From Isoetes taiwanensis (taxonomy: Eukaryota; Streptophyta; Lycopodiopsida; Isoetales; Isoetaceae): a stretch of 64,000 nt of DNA. The position numbers and the translations under genes are program-made. Location of the stretch: positions 18,370,583-18,434,582 of the forward strand of contig JAJEKV010000018.1 of assembly GCA_021234155.1 (NCBI GenBank), given 5' to 3'. Shown in pieces: positions 11,755 through 22,400 of the stretch. The stretch's first letter is position 1. Each line of letters begins with the position of its first letter. Under the pieces are notes generated by a model. That model made no database searches, was not told the origin of the DNA, and saw only the letters and a program-made list of their open reading frames with translations.

Positions 11755-11862
11755 TCTGTGGAATTTGACATCCAATAGTCCAAAGCGCAATTCTGGGTAG
11801 TCTCAAACTCGAGACCTGTAGTTGCTAGTGTATTACCACTAGACCAAACATCCAGACGAAGA
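11755..11862 (-). mobile_element. tRNA-derived SINE head (A and B boxes)
   Basis: Read on the minus strand, the sequence contains tggtctagtggtaatacac (A-box-like, near 11850) and ggtctcgagtttgagac (B-box-like, near 11803-11819), about 35 bases apart. That is the internal Pol III promoter arrangement of tRNA genes and tRNA-derived SINEs. A cloverleaf with a 3' acceptor is not complete, so a SINE rather than a tRNA gene is favoured. The body would run toward about 11580. I cannot fix its ends. Confidence 0.6.
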
Positions 11863-12065
11863 ATAAGACAAAAGACAGGACGACATAATAGGAAGAAGAG
11901 ATCAATTGCAGCATGTAAGATATCTGCCATGTTTATGCCCAATATAAAAGTTCTACATCATAAATCAAACTAATTTAGTATATGTATCACAATAACAGAT
12001 GTTTCTAGGGGTATTTGATATGGATACATAAATGACTATTCCTGAGAACATAGACCATAAAATAA
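11855..12065. repeat. Dispersed repeat shared with 23970-24290
   Basis: 11860-11975 resembles 24150-24290 in the same orientation (both have ggaagaagaggtcaattg-like and atcaaact motifs). 11980-12065 resembles the reverse complement of 23970-24045 (shared catatcaaat and tatggtctatg). The two blocks are differently arranged in the two places, so they are rearranged pieces of one or two repeat families. Confidence 0.6.
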
Positions 12066-12094
12066 TTGGATAAGTTTTTCTTAAAACAAAAGAA

Positions 12095-12215
12095 ACATAG
12101 ATTTAATGAAAAAAATAAACACGTTTGCTCATTGATTGCATTGGTTAGCACTCTTAATAGTTTAATGAATTATTTTGGTAGAGGTTTGAGTCTCAATATT
12201 TCATTTCCTTTTTTT
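12095..12215 (+). mobile_element. tRNA-like SINE copy, plus orientation
   Basis: The segment reads through tgctcattgattgcattgg (A-box-like) to agaggtttgagtctcaat (B-box-like GGTTTGAGTC) about 50 bases later. A closely similar copy lies in reverse orientation at 13412-13535, differing by a few bases. Two copies with tRNA-like boxes support a SINE family. Confidence 0.6.
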
Positions 12216-12485
12216 TTTTCTTTCTTTTTTAAGGTAAGTGTATGCTATTATTAATAAATATGTTGTATGGTGTACAAACATAAATATGTTGTCTCACAAA
12301 CAGGGTCTTCTCGGAAGGACAGATAGGAAGAATTACCACAGATAATATAGATCCCTATGTCCTTAGTTATGTGTACTAGTGGAATTAACCACCCATCTCT
12401 CCCCCCAAGTGGATGCTATAGGGAAATGCTACAATCTTCTCCCCAGAGGTAGGTACTATAAGGCGGTTGACCGACATTCCACTTA

Positions 12486-13028
12486 TCAATGAACTAGGTA
12501 CCCAAGATAATCCGTTATTATGCAGTTATTCCTATCTATCAACCCTTCTGTGGAGCTTGGAATCTCTGTGTCTGACCAATGACATCTGAAATAGCTGTAG
12601 AAACCATGTAGCTTACCAATCCTGTCCAAGTCTCTGTTATATGCCTTCCCCATCTTCCTATGATGGGACAACGCCATTAAGGCCACTTCCATATTGAAGG
12701 AGTTTCTTATCTTGTTTACTGAAATAGCATGCCCCCCAAGAGCCACGTCACACCGATGTTTCCAAATTACCCAGAGTGCCACATTCACCATAGAGGCAGT
12801 GATGATGGATCTATCAGCTAGAATAAGCAAATTTGGCCATACCAAATGAGTCGACTCAAGTCCTAAAATCGGGGAGACCCAGTACCAAAACTTTGAAATT
12901 ACAGGGCAAAAGAAGAGGTGCACCAAGGATTCTGTAGCTTGGCATCCTAGAGGGCAAAGATCATCTGTCACAATCCCCTTAGGGTATAATATCTCTTTAG
13001 TACTAAGACCCCCTCTAGGGCAGTCCAC
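12486..13028 (-). pseudogene. LINE ORF2 C-terminal fragment (RT zinc-binding region)
   Basis: A 180-codon frame has the zf-RVT type pattern of plant LINE reverse transcriptases. It starts at RGGLSTKEILYPKG, continues DDLCPLGC.ATESLVHLFFCP (Cys/His cluster) and SKFWYWVSPIL, and then has VALWVIWKHRCDVALGG. In complete LINEs this lies at the very end of ORF2 after the RT. The rest of ORF2 is absent upstream, so this is a fragment. Its family differs in sequence from the LINE at 16-21 kb. The region 12216-12485 downstream may be its 3' untranslated part. Confidence 0.8.
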
Positions 13029-13054
13029 CTAAAGAATTGGAGTTTCTTAGAAGA

Positions 13055-13165
13055 AGAAGAAGAAGAGATTTTAACCTCTTAGAGCAATTAGACCTCTTAT
13101 TAGGATATTGAAGTAGAGGTTCGAGTCTCTGTATTTCATATTCCAAGACCTTACGCAACCTACAT
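13055..13165 (+). mobile_element. tRNA-like SINE copy, second variant
   Basis: After an agaagaaga run the sequence contains aggttcgagtctctg (B-box-like, about 13117-13131) preceded by ttagagcaattagacctc, a poor A box. It continues into tttcatattccaagacctta, shared with the 3' body of the reverse copy at 13330-13410. It is a diverged relative of the 12095-12215 module. Confidence 0.5.
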
Positions 13166-13385
13166 TTCATATTTCAAACTCATAAGCGCTCCCAATCATA
13201 AATGACCATAGACGAGGTGTGCCATGGACTACTTCGATCGTCGAATCCATCTATCCTATACTCCAAATCGTATGCTGGGGCCTTTGGGAGCCATTTGTTT
13301 TAATTATGGTCAATTATAATTGGGGCCGCCTATGATTTTGAAATATGAAATGCAGGTTCGCCTAAGGTCGGAAACTCGTCTCTAT
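13150..13385. repeat. Inverted repeat formed by two SINE bodies
   Basis: The left arm (about 13155-13210, acatttcatatttcaaac then gcgctcccaatcata) pairs with the right arm (about 13295-13370, read in reverse from gcatttcatatttcaaaa). The central part contains aggccccagcatacg on the minus strand, related to 24067-24130. The arrangement looks like two SINE-type bodies joined tail to tail. Confidence 0.55.
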
Positions 13386-13411
13386 ATAGGTTCGCCTAAG
13401 GTTTTAGAGTA

Positions 13412-13535
13412 TAGAATATTGAGACTCAAACCTCTACCGAAATAATTCATTAAACTATTAAGAGTGCTAATCAATGCCACCAGCGAGCTACCATGTTTAT
13501 CTTTTCTAACGAATTTATGTTTTCTTTTCTAATAA
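13412..13535 (-). mobile_element. tRNA-like SINE copy, minus orientation
   Basis: On the minus strand the order is tagctcgctggtggcattg (A-box-like TRGYNNANNNG), agcactcttaatagtttaat, then gtagaggtttgagtctc (B-box-like). It matches 12095-12215 in reverse over about 80 bases, so the two copies flank the LINE fragment at 12486-13028 as inverted repeats. Confidence 0.6.
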
Positions 13536-13732
13536 TAATAATCAACTCTTTTAATTTGGCTTTTTCCGGTTTGGCCAAAAACATTTTTGGTATTTTCTTA
13601 AGACCGATTTTCTAAGGTTTAATGAATTTTGTCTGCCGGGAAAAAAAACCGATAACCCAAAAATCGAAGGGGAAAAAAAACATAGTATGATTTTGCGGTG
13701 TTGAGATTTTTGATTTCTCGATTCCAGATTTC

Positions 13733-13906
13733 ATGGCTTGGTTATCCATACTTCCTTACTTCCTTCCTTCCTCTGCAGGTTTGACGAATTTCTTATCCCG
13801 GATCATCCCTCGCATGCTTGCCACGATTGCTACGATTGGGGTTTCTGGGATTGCATTCTTTTTTTGCTGGTTCAATGTTAGCTTGGGGTTCGTCCATGGA
13901 AGATAA
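13733..13906 (+). CDS. Small ORF, 57 codons, one predicted membrane segment
   Basis: ATG at 13733 opens a frame of 57 residues ending at TAA 13904-13906. It begins MAWLSILPYF and contains a hydrophobic stretch (residues about 28-49: MLATIATIGVSGIAFFFCWF) that could span a membrane. The sequence is less AT-rich than its flanks and lies in repeat-free DNA. I do not recognise it. It could be a small membrane peptide, the first exon of a larger gene, or chance. There is no homologue elsewhere in the window. Confidence 0.25.
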   Translation: MAWLSILPYFLPSSAGLTNFLSRIIPRMLATIATIGVSGIAFFFCWFNVSLGFVHGR

Positions 13907-14413
13907 TTTTAGGTATTGGACCTCTACTGTTGCTCCGGAACACAGAGCTGGACGATCACAGCGGCAACTCTTGCTAGATTAGATCCGCCATACCTCTTGG
14001 AGCAGCATGATTATTTTAGCCATTCATCAACCAGGTAAGGAACAGATTTTGTCTAGGTAGTTAATAGTTTAGATTAGGTCTTTGGCAGCAGTTTTGAAGG
14101 TTTATATCTGCGATGGATACAATTTCCCTTTCATAACCTGCTCAAATCCAGCTGTTGAAATGTTATTAGTCGGCTTATATATTTTGATATCTGCAATTCT
14201 TTGATGTCAATGTTTCTATCACAAGGATGCTTCCCGAGGGAATGGTTTTGTCATAGATATAGGTTGAGCATCAAACTACAAAGAAGGTAAGATGCTCAAT
14301 CCAGTGACAATACTTGCCAAAGTTATCTTCATTAATTGGATTCATTCTCATCCCAAAGGTTTGCTTGCAGGTACATCTAATAGTAGCCACAAATATATGC
14401 ACATGAACAATAG

Positions 14414-15168
14414 GTGCACGACTACAAGAAACTGAGGATGGTGTTGACTAATACGTCTATGCTTTTGAACTGGACACGTCTTTTAGCTGTGGCTACGAAG
14501 GTGAGCATTAAAATTAGCTATGGAACATGGTAAACTCTAAATCATTAGCCCATTCTATTTATTTGGCCCTCCCGTCAAACTGCTGAGGTTAGTCCGTTAT
14601 GCTAAGGTTAGCCTGTTAGTTTGTCTTATTGGGAAAATATCGCCATGTTGAACTATCTAGCAAATAGCAAATTGGTTATTCAATGCACTAAGGATGCAGA
14701 CAAAAAAGCAGCGAGTGAGACAATGTAAGTAGGAATTCCTTGATTTAAAGATGACCTAGCCTATTCTGAGATATGCATGTTTAATAGTTAGGCGCTTCAT
14801 TTACCTTCTAAGCGGCTGAATTAAGATTGCAAATCCTTGCAAATGGGTATTTAATTATAAGCCATGGACAGATTGTTGGTGTTGAATGTATTCGATCTAT
14901 CATTAACACCAATTACACCATCCCAATGCAGGTTGGAGTTGGCAGAACTTGAAGGCTAGAGGTAAGTCTATATTTTACATAAATGACTGAGCTATATCAG
15001 TTTGATTTTTTCATTTAGCTTTCTAAGCAATTACCACATTAAAATAGTCATATTGCAGTTGTGTGTTCTCAATGCTCATGTTGAGATCTTGACCCGACTG
15101 CTTCATTAACTTCTGATATAGGCCTGCAACACGATGGGAAGGGCTGGGGGGCAAATACGAATGGATAG
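14414..15168 (+). other. Series of exon-like segments, unidentified
   Basis: Four open segments with matching splice signals keep one frame: 14414-14500 (after ag, before gtgagc), 14661-14724 (before gtaagt), 14932-14961 (after gcag, before gtaagt) and 15122-15168 (ending in TAG). Joined they encode 75 residues, basic and Trp/Leu-containing (for example NWTRLLAVATK and IANWLFNALRMQTK). I chose acceptors partly to keep the frame, so this is weak. No family is recognised. A further exon-like stretch with donor gtaagg lies at 13913-14034 but does not join in phase. Confidence 0.2.
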
Positions 15169-16186
15169 CGCCTAAACTTACTCCTCTCAAAAACGAGAGT
15201 ATTTCGACTCCTATTCTTCTGAATGTGCTTCTAAACAGCTAGAGGAGACATCTTCTGTTGGGCCACAAGCGTGCTGGTAAGGAATCTTCTTATGTCTTGC
15301 ATTTCTATTCCAGCTGCCTATCCTTTCTTTTTCCCTTTTCCATTATCTAGGCTTGCCTCTTCAGTGACATAGATCCAGCTTGATATCCTTAAGCTCAATT
15401 CTGTACATGTCAGAGTTAATGTTCAATAATTCATTCTATTTGAGATGCATCAATGCAGGTATGGGGAAAGTTAGCAATTTTCTCACAATTAGAGGTTCAA
15501 TTGAAAGCTTTAGGGGTAGTGGTAGTAGAGAATAGAATAGAATAGAATAGATTGAAAGCTTTATGGGTGGTGGTAGTAGTAGTATATATTTAATTGGAAT
15601 TCACAAGCAACCTCTGTTTTGTATTTTCTGAGTGTCTGTTGTACGTCATCATGGCTGAGTTCAACATCGTGCAAATGCAATTGTTCCATTTTTAACATCT
15701 TGGCAAATGATTGCTCTAGCATTATACATGCATGGTGGAATCATAGCAGCAAGAACATGCCTTAGCTCTCATGGTGCCATAGATAAGCACGAAGGCCAAA
15801 TTTATCAGATGTGGCATATCATTAAGAATGCTTGCAGATTTAGGATTTGGAATGTATATTGCAACTTCACATTGACATGTTGTACAGAAATGATTCTTTG
15901 CTGTTTTGCAGATGCAATTGCTTTAAGAATGAGCTCAACTTTGTTTTGCTCATCGAATTTTTCAAAAAGTAAGTATGCAAATGTGCTGCCATTCTCATTA
16001 AGATTTGTATTCATTGTTCAATATGCTATTAAGAGTTAAGGTTCCTCTTCTGTACATCAGTCCATTAGATAATCCTGTTTTGGTAAGGATGCCATGCCAC
16101 TAAAAGCAAGTCAGATTCTAACATTTGTTATCTGTCACAGACCATGCTCATATTTCCTTTTTCACCAAAGGTTTATTAAGAATAGT
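15169..16186. other. No gene recognised; local duplicated motif
   Basis: Around 15500-15585 the motif attgaaagcttta(t/g)ggg plus gtggtagta occurs twice, separated by a short (gaata)n run. The open frame 15707-16039 has no recognisable domain. Confidence 0.4.
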
Positions 16187-16340
16187 ATAGAATAGTTTTT
16201 TTATCGTCCACTGAGACCAATCGGCCTATGGGACCCAGAAGGGCTTGACAAACTTATTCTTGTCGGGTTAAAATACCCAGCCCAGAAAGGGTTTTCGAGG
16301 AAAAAACCGCGATAATAAGAATCTTGTCAAAGCGTACAAG
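16187..16340 (-). repeat. LINE 3' end and tail
   Basis: The reverse complement of 53265-53415 matches this segment. Shared words include gaatag repeats, gtccac(t/g)gagaccaat, gggaccca and ggttttc.aggaaaaa. In both copies the element ends in a (TATTC)n-type tail, so this is the 3' terminus of the family. The distance between matches varies by small indels. Confidence 0.7.
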
Positions 16341-17400
16341 TATACATCATCATGAAATAAATGTGTATGTACATGTCAAGTGTGTGCCCGAGGACATAAG
16401 CGATCTCGCATGTCCATGACCTCACGAAGGTATGATCCTAGCATCCGTATGGATGCCGTGCTCAATGTCACATGTAGCGGCTGGCGGGCGACCAACTTCG
16501 GCATAGCGTCCGGATTTGATCATATCTTTGGGCAACTTTGAAGGGTATGAGATTCATCCTCAATGACTCCCATTTGGCGGCATTGGTGAGCACATCCCGG
16601 CGTGGCTCACCAATCCATCCGCACTGTCTCAATTCGAAGATGATGTGCCCACAATGCGAATGGAGGCAATGAGTGCGTCTTTTTCATGGGCAAGTGGAGT
16701 GCGAGGTAGCATTGTTGGCCTCGTTCCAATGTGGGATTTATGTGCCGCTGGTAGTGTCTTTGTCTTGACCTGTTCAAAGGGCGCTGGCATCCCAAAGCTT
16801 GCTGATGAAGCAAAGCGTCAAGATATTGCCTCAAGCTATGGCGATCGCCTCTGTTTGCACATGTATGCACACTTTTGTGCTCACGCACATTCCATCTAGC
16901 CATCCATTGAGCTCTCTTTTCCTTCAGCCAGGCCTTGGCGTTGTGGCCCCATTGCCATGATATAAGCTAGTTTTGGAAGGCGAGCATCGTCCATGTTGAC
17001 CACCTTCGAAAATAGACAATGTGGCGATCAAGGGCGCCCTCCCAAGAGGCAAGAATCTGTTTCTGCGGTAGAATTTGATATGGGACTGTGGACTTCACCC
17101 CTAGTGCTCGTACCAAGAAGGCTTTCGCACACTGCTCCAAGTCATTCAAGTAGCGAGGGATACTACTGGGCCCCATACTTCAACCCGTATATAAAAAGGA
17201 CGGGCTCCACTAAGACTTTGAGCAGGTGTGTGACCGATGGGTCCAATCATACAACTCCGCTCTATGACTATTGTTTTGCATTGCATATAGTGCTTTCCAG
17301 CCGCAGGTAACTTCGTAGCCGTATGGATGTGTCCCAGTGCATAGTAGACGGAAACTCCACTCCCAAATATTTGTATGTGGATGCTACTTCCACATTCTGC
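16341..17400 (-). pseudogene. LINE ORF2 C-terminal region
   Basis: This part follows the RT on the minus strand and should hold the thumb and the zinc-binding end. Frames are broken. A stretch near 16610-16680 has clustered Cys/His codons in one frame that would suit the zf-RVT region, but I could not establish spacing. Open frames such as 16607-16903 are fragments of it. Confidence 0.5.
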
Positions 17401-18600
17401 CCTCGGTAACGGAAGGAGGGGATCCTCGGCTGTCGTGAAGATGATATGAAACCACCTTAGTCTTGGCCAAGTTGACGCGCATATCAGTCGCTTGACAAAA
17501 TGTGTCGGGGCATCGAGATGTCGGTTGCATGTCTGGCGGGTGTGTAAGCTAGGAGGTCCACATCATCAGCATATATTAACGCTTGATGATCTGGTAGAGA
17601 AGGTGAGCCCCGTCGCCCCCATTATCAGCAAGCCAGCTCTCCAATTGATCAATGTAAAGCCCAAACAATGTTGGGGAGAGAGGGCATCCCTGGCGAACCC
17701 CGATACTACTATCAAATGGTTGGCTTGTCGGAACGCAACCGGCCGAGCATCTTTCATAAAGCCTATACGCGATTTACGCAAATCTCACAGGAACCCCGGT
17801 ACCGCCATAATCTTGCCCATAGTTTTTCAGAGGCCACGGTGTCAAATGCCTTTGCAAAATCCACGAAGCAACAATATAGATCGGGCGGTTCTGCTGTCTT
17901 CAACGAGCTTCGCAATGTGAAGATGTGGTCAATGGTTGAGTGTCTGGGTGCGAATCTGCGGGTGAGGGCGTATCTCGCTTGCCTCTCGCCCGAAATCATA
18001 ACCGCTGCTTTCGAGAATCGGCCAAGCAATTTTGCAAACACCGGCCGACCATGATTGTTCGGTGGTGGGTCAGGCGGTCGCGGGTCACAGCTTTATAGAT
18101 GGGAACAACTCGCTATTGGTCCACCGCCTCGGGGAAACCTTCTGTAATGCCTTGTTGAACAAGGCGGTGCGACCGGTATTATGGGGATACGCCCACTTAA
18201 GCAATTACGCCGCATGCCATCCAGGTCGGGATTTCCCATTGGCAAGACTTATTTGTAAGCCTTGTTCCACGTCTGAATCGTGATTTCCAAAGCCTTTGGG
18301 CCTTCTTGCGGGGGTATCTTTGCATGTGCACCGAGGGTCGTATAGTTTACATTTGCAAGTATTGCCTCCAGCGCTTTCGGGAGTGATGTTCCACGTGAAC
18401 ATGCGGCTTTCTAAGAACCCTTCGCCCGTAAGGTCGGGAGTGGCGTTCGGGGAGATAAAACATTTCCCTTTGATGTGCTGCAATGTACACGGCTTTCTTA
18501 GCTTTAAGGAAGGCAGCGATCTTGTCGGCATGTGGGCGTAAGCGAGGGTGCGTGACTTGGCGGAGCCGGCGTTTGTGTTCCTTACTCTGCATCAAACCAT
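17401..18600 (-). pseudogene. LINE reverse transcriptase domain
   Basis: RVVPIYKAVTRD lies at about 18080-18115. HSTIDHIFTLRSSLKTAE and LYCCFVDFAKAFDTV (RT motif A, with the catalytic Asp in FVDFAKAFD) lie at about 17840-17930. GVRQGCPLSPTLFGLYIDQLE (motif B region) lies at about 17640-17700. YADDVDLLAYTPA (motif C) is readable across 17540-17585. The linker before the RT (SKEHKRRLRQVTHPRL) is at 18540-18590. The frame changes several times. The enzyme would copy the LINE RNA at the nicked target. Confidence 0.85.
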
Positions 18601-18899
18601 TGATTACGTGGGAAGGTTGTGTTCACGGAGGTCCGTCATGAGCGACTTATCCCAAAGCATCTCTCTGCCCATCCCTAAGCACATCGGTCGGCCCGGTCAT
18701 CTGTTGCTCTAGTGTAGGATATTGCAAAATTTACGCGGGTCATCTATAAGCATCGGGCATAAGCCCCCGCATGTTCATAATCAATCGCGGTGAGGCATGT
18801 GAGGAGGCGGGTACAGGGGGTTCGCACAACGCCAAGCCAACTTCAAGTAAAGTGGTAAGTGGTGCGAGTCGATCTCTTCATCCCTATTAGTTGTTCCCA

Positions 18900-19642
18900 C
18901 CGGAAGTGCTTGGCGACATGCATATCTGCTCGGGCACCGACACATAGTCCACCACACTAGATCCTCCCCCCGGTTTTCTGTCTACAAGTGCTCTTGCGGG
19001 TGGGTACGCCTTTGTGCCGATCCATTGCGGTCATGAGGTCAAAAGATACCGCGAGCAAAAGCAATTGTCTACCATAGCGTGTGACTGATTGTCATCGATG
19101 TCAGGTGGCCAAAACGCTTCTGCGGGGCGCTGTACCGCAATATATCATCGATCAAGGGATCAAATCTCATGGGTTGTTCTACCCGTGCGGCGCATTGAAG
19201 TCTCAAGGAGTATGACCCTTGGCCGCTTATCTTCTTTGTATGTCATCATATAGATCGACATAGGGGTCAGCCTATCCACATCCGAAAGTGGGTGTGATAG
19301 AAGTTGCTGCATGTGGAAAGTAGCGGCTGCCACAAAGAGAGTGCTGCTACTTGCGGTTTTTGCGCGCACCCACAAGTACAGGTTGTGCTTATGCATCTTG
19401 AACAAACTGGCGTACCAAGGCGTTCGATAGTAGCAGGCAACTCCCCCATGCCCCCGCTTTCCTGTGCAATCATTGAAGATTGAGTAGCGCTGGTATCCTG
19501 GCAAGTCGGGTATCCTGTGTCCTGCATGCTCCCATGTTTCCATAAGGAAGATCAGATCCATATCTGCAGCAACAGAGTTGAGACTATCTCCCTTCTGCCA
19601 TGGGAAGCCCCGACAATTCCAGGAGACCATGCGGAGGCACAA
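18900..19642 (-). pseudogene. LINE endonuclease (APE-type) domain, start of ORF2
   Basis: The frame at 19160-19642 begins MCLRMVSWNCRGFPW, the typical start of the exonuclease-endonuclease-phosphatase fold in LINE ORF2. It then has DLIFLMETWEH (catalytic Glu region) and KRGHGGVACYYR. This enzyme nicks target DNA to prime reverse transcription. The frame ends early at 19160, and the remaining catalytic motifs (SDH-like) are not clear downstream. ORF1 ends at 19646 on the same strand, so ORF2 starts directly after it. Confidence 0.8.
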
Positions 19643-19645
19643 TTC

Positions 19646-21163
19646 CTATTTGTCGGCAGGGGCGGCAGTTGGGGATTCAGTGGCGGCAGCAGAAGGGGGG
19701 ATGGCAGAAGTAGAGGCAGCCTGAGATGTGCGAGCAACAGAAGGTGAAGCAACTTGAGCAGGGCGTGCGGCTGTAGCAGGCGAAGAAGTGGCATGGTCAG
19801 GAGCTGCTGGAGGGTTAGCAGGATTCGCAGCAGCATTTGGCGGCTTGAAAATTTGCATCTTACCCCGAATCAGTCCTGCAGCTCCTCCCTGTCTGCGAAT
19901 GCTTTTAACTTTGGCCAACTCGTGCCTGCGGTCTTCTTGTTGGGCTGGGGTCAGGTCTCGGTCAACATACAAGGCAGTTCCCTTCAGCTGCCTACCCTGG
20001 CGTAGGATAGCTGCTTTCACTTGCGCATCTCGTACTGTGAACGTGACTACCCGTGGGCGGTCTGGGCGCTGGGCGCCATGGCGTCTCGCCCTAATAATAT
20101 GTACTGGCACGGGGAATGTCATTCGAGCAAGAATCAACATTTGGAGCCGGTTAATGAGGTCCTCCCGCCTCTTACGTCCAGACCCGCATTACCACCACAT
20201 TGTGGCTTCTCCGCCTCAGCTCCTGGAACTCTCTGATTTTTGGGTCAATCCTGCCCGGCACAACAGGAGTTGTTTGTTGTCGGCGGAGCATAGGCTGTGG
20301 CCTACGTTGGGGGCGGGGGTGGCATAGAGTGGCTTGGGGGTGCAGTAGCAGACGGTCCTGGCTGACACCTTGCAGACTCTTGGGCAGGTGGGACTGCCGT
20401 GGCAGGTATAGCGGTCTCTCCTTCACGGCCGGGAGCTTAGCTCTGCTGAAATTATTCTTTGCCTTTTTCAATTCCGCATGCACCGCTGCAATTGCTCATG
20501 AGCCTCGCATTGAGGCCCTTGCCTTGTTCGCTGATGGCTGCCCCCTCGGTGACCTTCCGATCCTCGAGCTGGAGTCTGCTCCGAGCGAGTCCGCATAGGG
20601 TTCATTGCGAGGCCACTTCTTGTGTCTCAACCCTAGTTTGAAGGGCTCTCAATTGCCAGTGGCTCTCTTCAAAAGCGACACGAACTTTTTAGCATCCGAT
20701 GTTGACCTCTCGACCTCGATTGAAGGCGGAGATGGCTGCCATTGTCTCTGGCGTAACACGTTGCTTTTCTGTGTCATGGTTTCAATGGCGGTGAACATGG
20801 AATCCATGCGGGCACGCATGTCGACAAGACTCTTCTTGTCCTTTTCGCCTTTCGAGTGCACTAGGCGAAGGCCATCTTCTAGGGTCTTTGTATCACGGGT
20901 CTCCATGCGTAAACACGCGTTGTTTTTCGTGGCGGTGCTTCTTGAGCAATTTGGGTGTGAGGGCTGCATTTCTCTGCCAAGCAAGCAATTCGAGCTTTGT
21001 TGCCCCTCTGCCATTGCTTGAACACGTTTCCGGTGCTCCTCAAGCTGCTGGTTTGGTGGTGATGGAAGCCCGGGATACGACTTGCCGCTAGGCTAGAGTA
21101 TCTGTCATAGGTCTGTCGAGCTATATTTGTTGCCTGAGACTTTGCCCGCGCTTCTCTTTTCAA
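19646..21163 (-). pseudogene. LINE ORF1 (RNA-binding protein), frameshifted
   Basis: Three frames together resemble L1-type ORF1. The N-terminal part (about 21014-20649) is charged and likely coiled coil (EDGLRLVHSKGEKDKKSLVDM). A proline-rich linker follows (20483-20172). The C-terminal domain at 20140-19646 contains RPRVVTFTVRDAQVKAAILRQGRQL and DRDLTPAQQEDRRHEL, which fits the RRM plus C-terminal domain. It ends in an Ala/Pro-rich tail (PAAPDHATSSPAT...). The role would be RNA chaperone and RNP formation. Frame breaks lie near 20650, 20490 and 20160. Confidence 0.7.
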
Positions 21164-21439
21164 TGTGCACCTATCAATTTTGCGGTGTCATGCAGTGCCG
21201 ATTGGGGATGGCATCTATGTACTCTCCCAATAGAAGTTTTCTTTGCCATATCTGCGGTAGGTAGAGGGGATTAGCATTATCGCACCATCCACATGCATAT
21301 CGTGGGGTTGGATGAAGGGGCCAGGCTCCGTCGGCTCTTCTATCCTTGGAGTTGCCATGAATAGGGTGTCACCCTACGACGCTTGTCCGAAAAGCCTCCA
21401 AGCACTTTGATCACGCTGACAACCTCACGTCCCGCTTCT

Positions 21440-21900
21440 TTACGACGCCGTCCAGAAAGCTTCCCGTGTCGGCAAAAGCGCAGGTTCCAAGTGCAAGAAG
21501 CAAGTGCGAGGCTCTTTTCACCTTCTGAGACACACCGCGAAAGTGTTCAAGTGCATAAATCAGCGCAGCCTCAAGTTCAACCTCACGCCACCTTACGGGC
21601 ACTTATGCGAAATGAAACCTCTGTCCCTTCTGGGCGCCGTCAAAGCTTCCGTGTTAGAAAGCGGTAGCGCGCAGTTTCCAAGTGCAAGAAGCAAGTGCGG
21701 GCTCTTTCACCTTACGGACACACAATGCGAAAGTGTTCAAGTGCATAAATCAAAGCAGCGACCTCAAGTTCAACCTCTGCCACCTTACGGGACACTTGTG
21801 CGAAATGAAAATAAGCAATGGCTTTCCCGCTTACACGACGTCCGTCGCAAGGCTTTAGCATGTAAATGTTTTAATCAAGGTGATTGGATGGTATCACACC
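21440..21900 (-). repeat. Tandem monomers at LINE 5' end
   Basis: Two copies of about 188 bp start at 21448 and 21636. Both contain gcaggttccaagtgcaag-like, aagcaagtgcg(a)ggctctt and caagtgcataaatca motifs. A partial third begins near 21830 (gacgtccgtcgcaaggct). They sit just upstream of ORF1, as the promoter monomers of some animal L1 elements do. Confidence 0.65.
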
Positions 21901-22034
21901 CTTTGAATCGCCTTTAAAATTGGGTTTGCAAAAGCGGCATTTTTCTCCTCTCGGATCTTAAGCAAATGTGGATAAACCATATGTCTTTAGAATCATCCTG
22001 TAACAAGCATTCTAATGATATGCATTGCTCCCAA

Positions 22035-22400
22035 AGCAGAGCTGGAGATCAATAGATATGAAGAAAAGTATATAGTCTTTGAAAAATAGAACAATGGAAA
22101 CCCTAAATCAGCACTGAAAATCTGTTGTTTTCACTCTGAAATCCTGTTCAAACATCAGCAACATAAAATATCTTTGAAATAACTCTGAGAGAGCTATCCA
22201 AAGATATAAATTTAAATCGGCAAAGTCCGAAGAGAAATAGATATGAACAAAAATGTAATATGAACCACAAAGCGGTGGTGCAGGCTGAAAATCTGTGTTT
22301 TGCTATGGAAACACCATTCAAACACATGCAAATCACATACCTTGAGAAAAGATCTACGGGGAGCTTTCCAGCGATAAATTTCATTTGAAGCGGGTTAAAA
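22035..22400. repeat. Diverged tandem duplication, about 171-bp period
   Basis: ctgaaaatctgt(t)gttttc/g occurs at 22114 and 22285. Each copy is followed by a caaacat/caaacacatgcaa block and gagagctatcca/gggagctttcca. The copies differ by about a fifth of bases, so the duplication is old. Confidence 0.55.

Larger units (their letters stand above)
16187..21900 (-). mobile_element. Near full-length LINE retrotransposon, GC-rich, degraded
   Basis: Reading on the minus strand from about 21900 the order is 5' tandem monomers, an ORF1-like protein with coiled coil, an apurinic-type endonuclease, reverse transcriptase with the YADD box, and a 3' end that stops in an (agaat)n-like tail at 16187-16200. 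That is a LINE. The 3' end is shared with the truncated copy at 52913-53420. Base composition is clearly more GC-rich than the AT-rich DNA on both sides. Many frameshifts are present, several at CNG positions. It has no terminal repeats. Confidence 0.85.

Noticed and set aside
16645-16899. Plus-strand open frames within the GC-rich block
   Set aside because: They are antisense to the LINE, whose minus-strand RT and endonuclease motifs explain the region.
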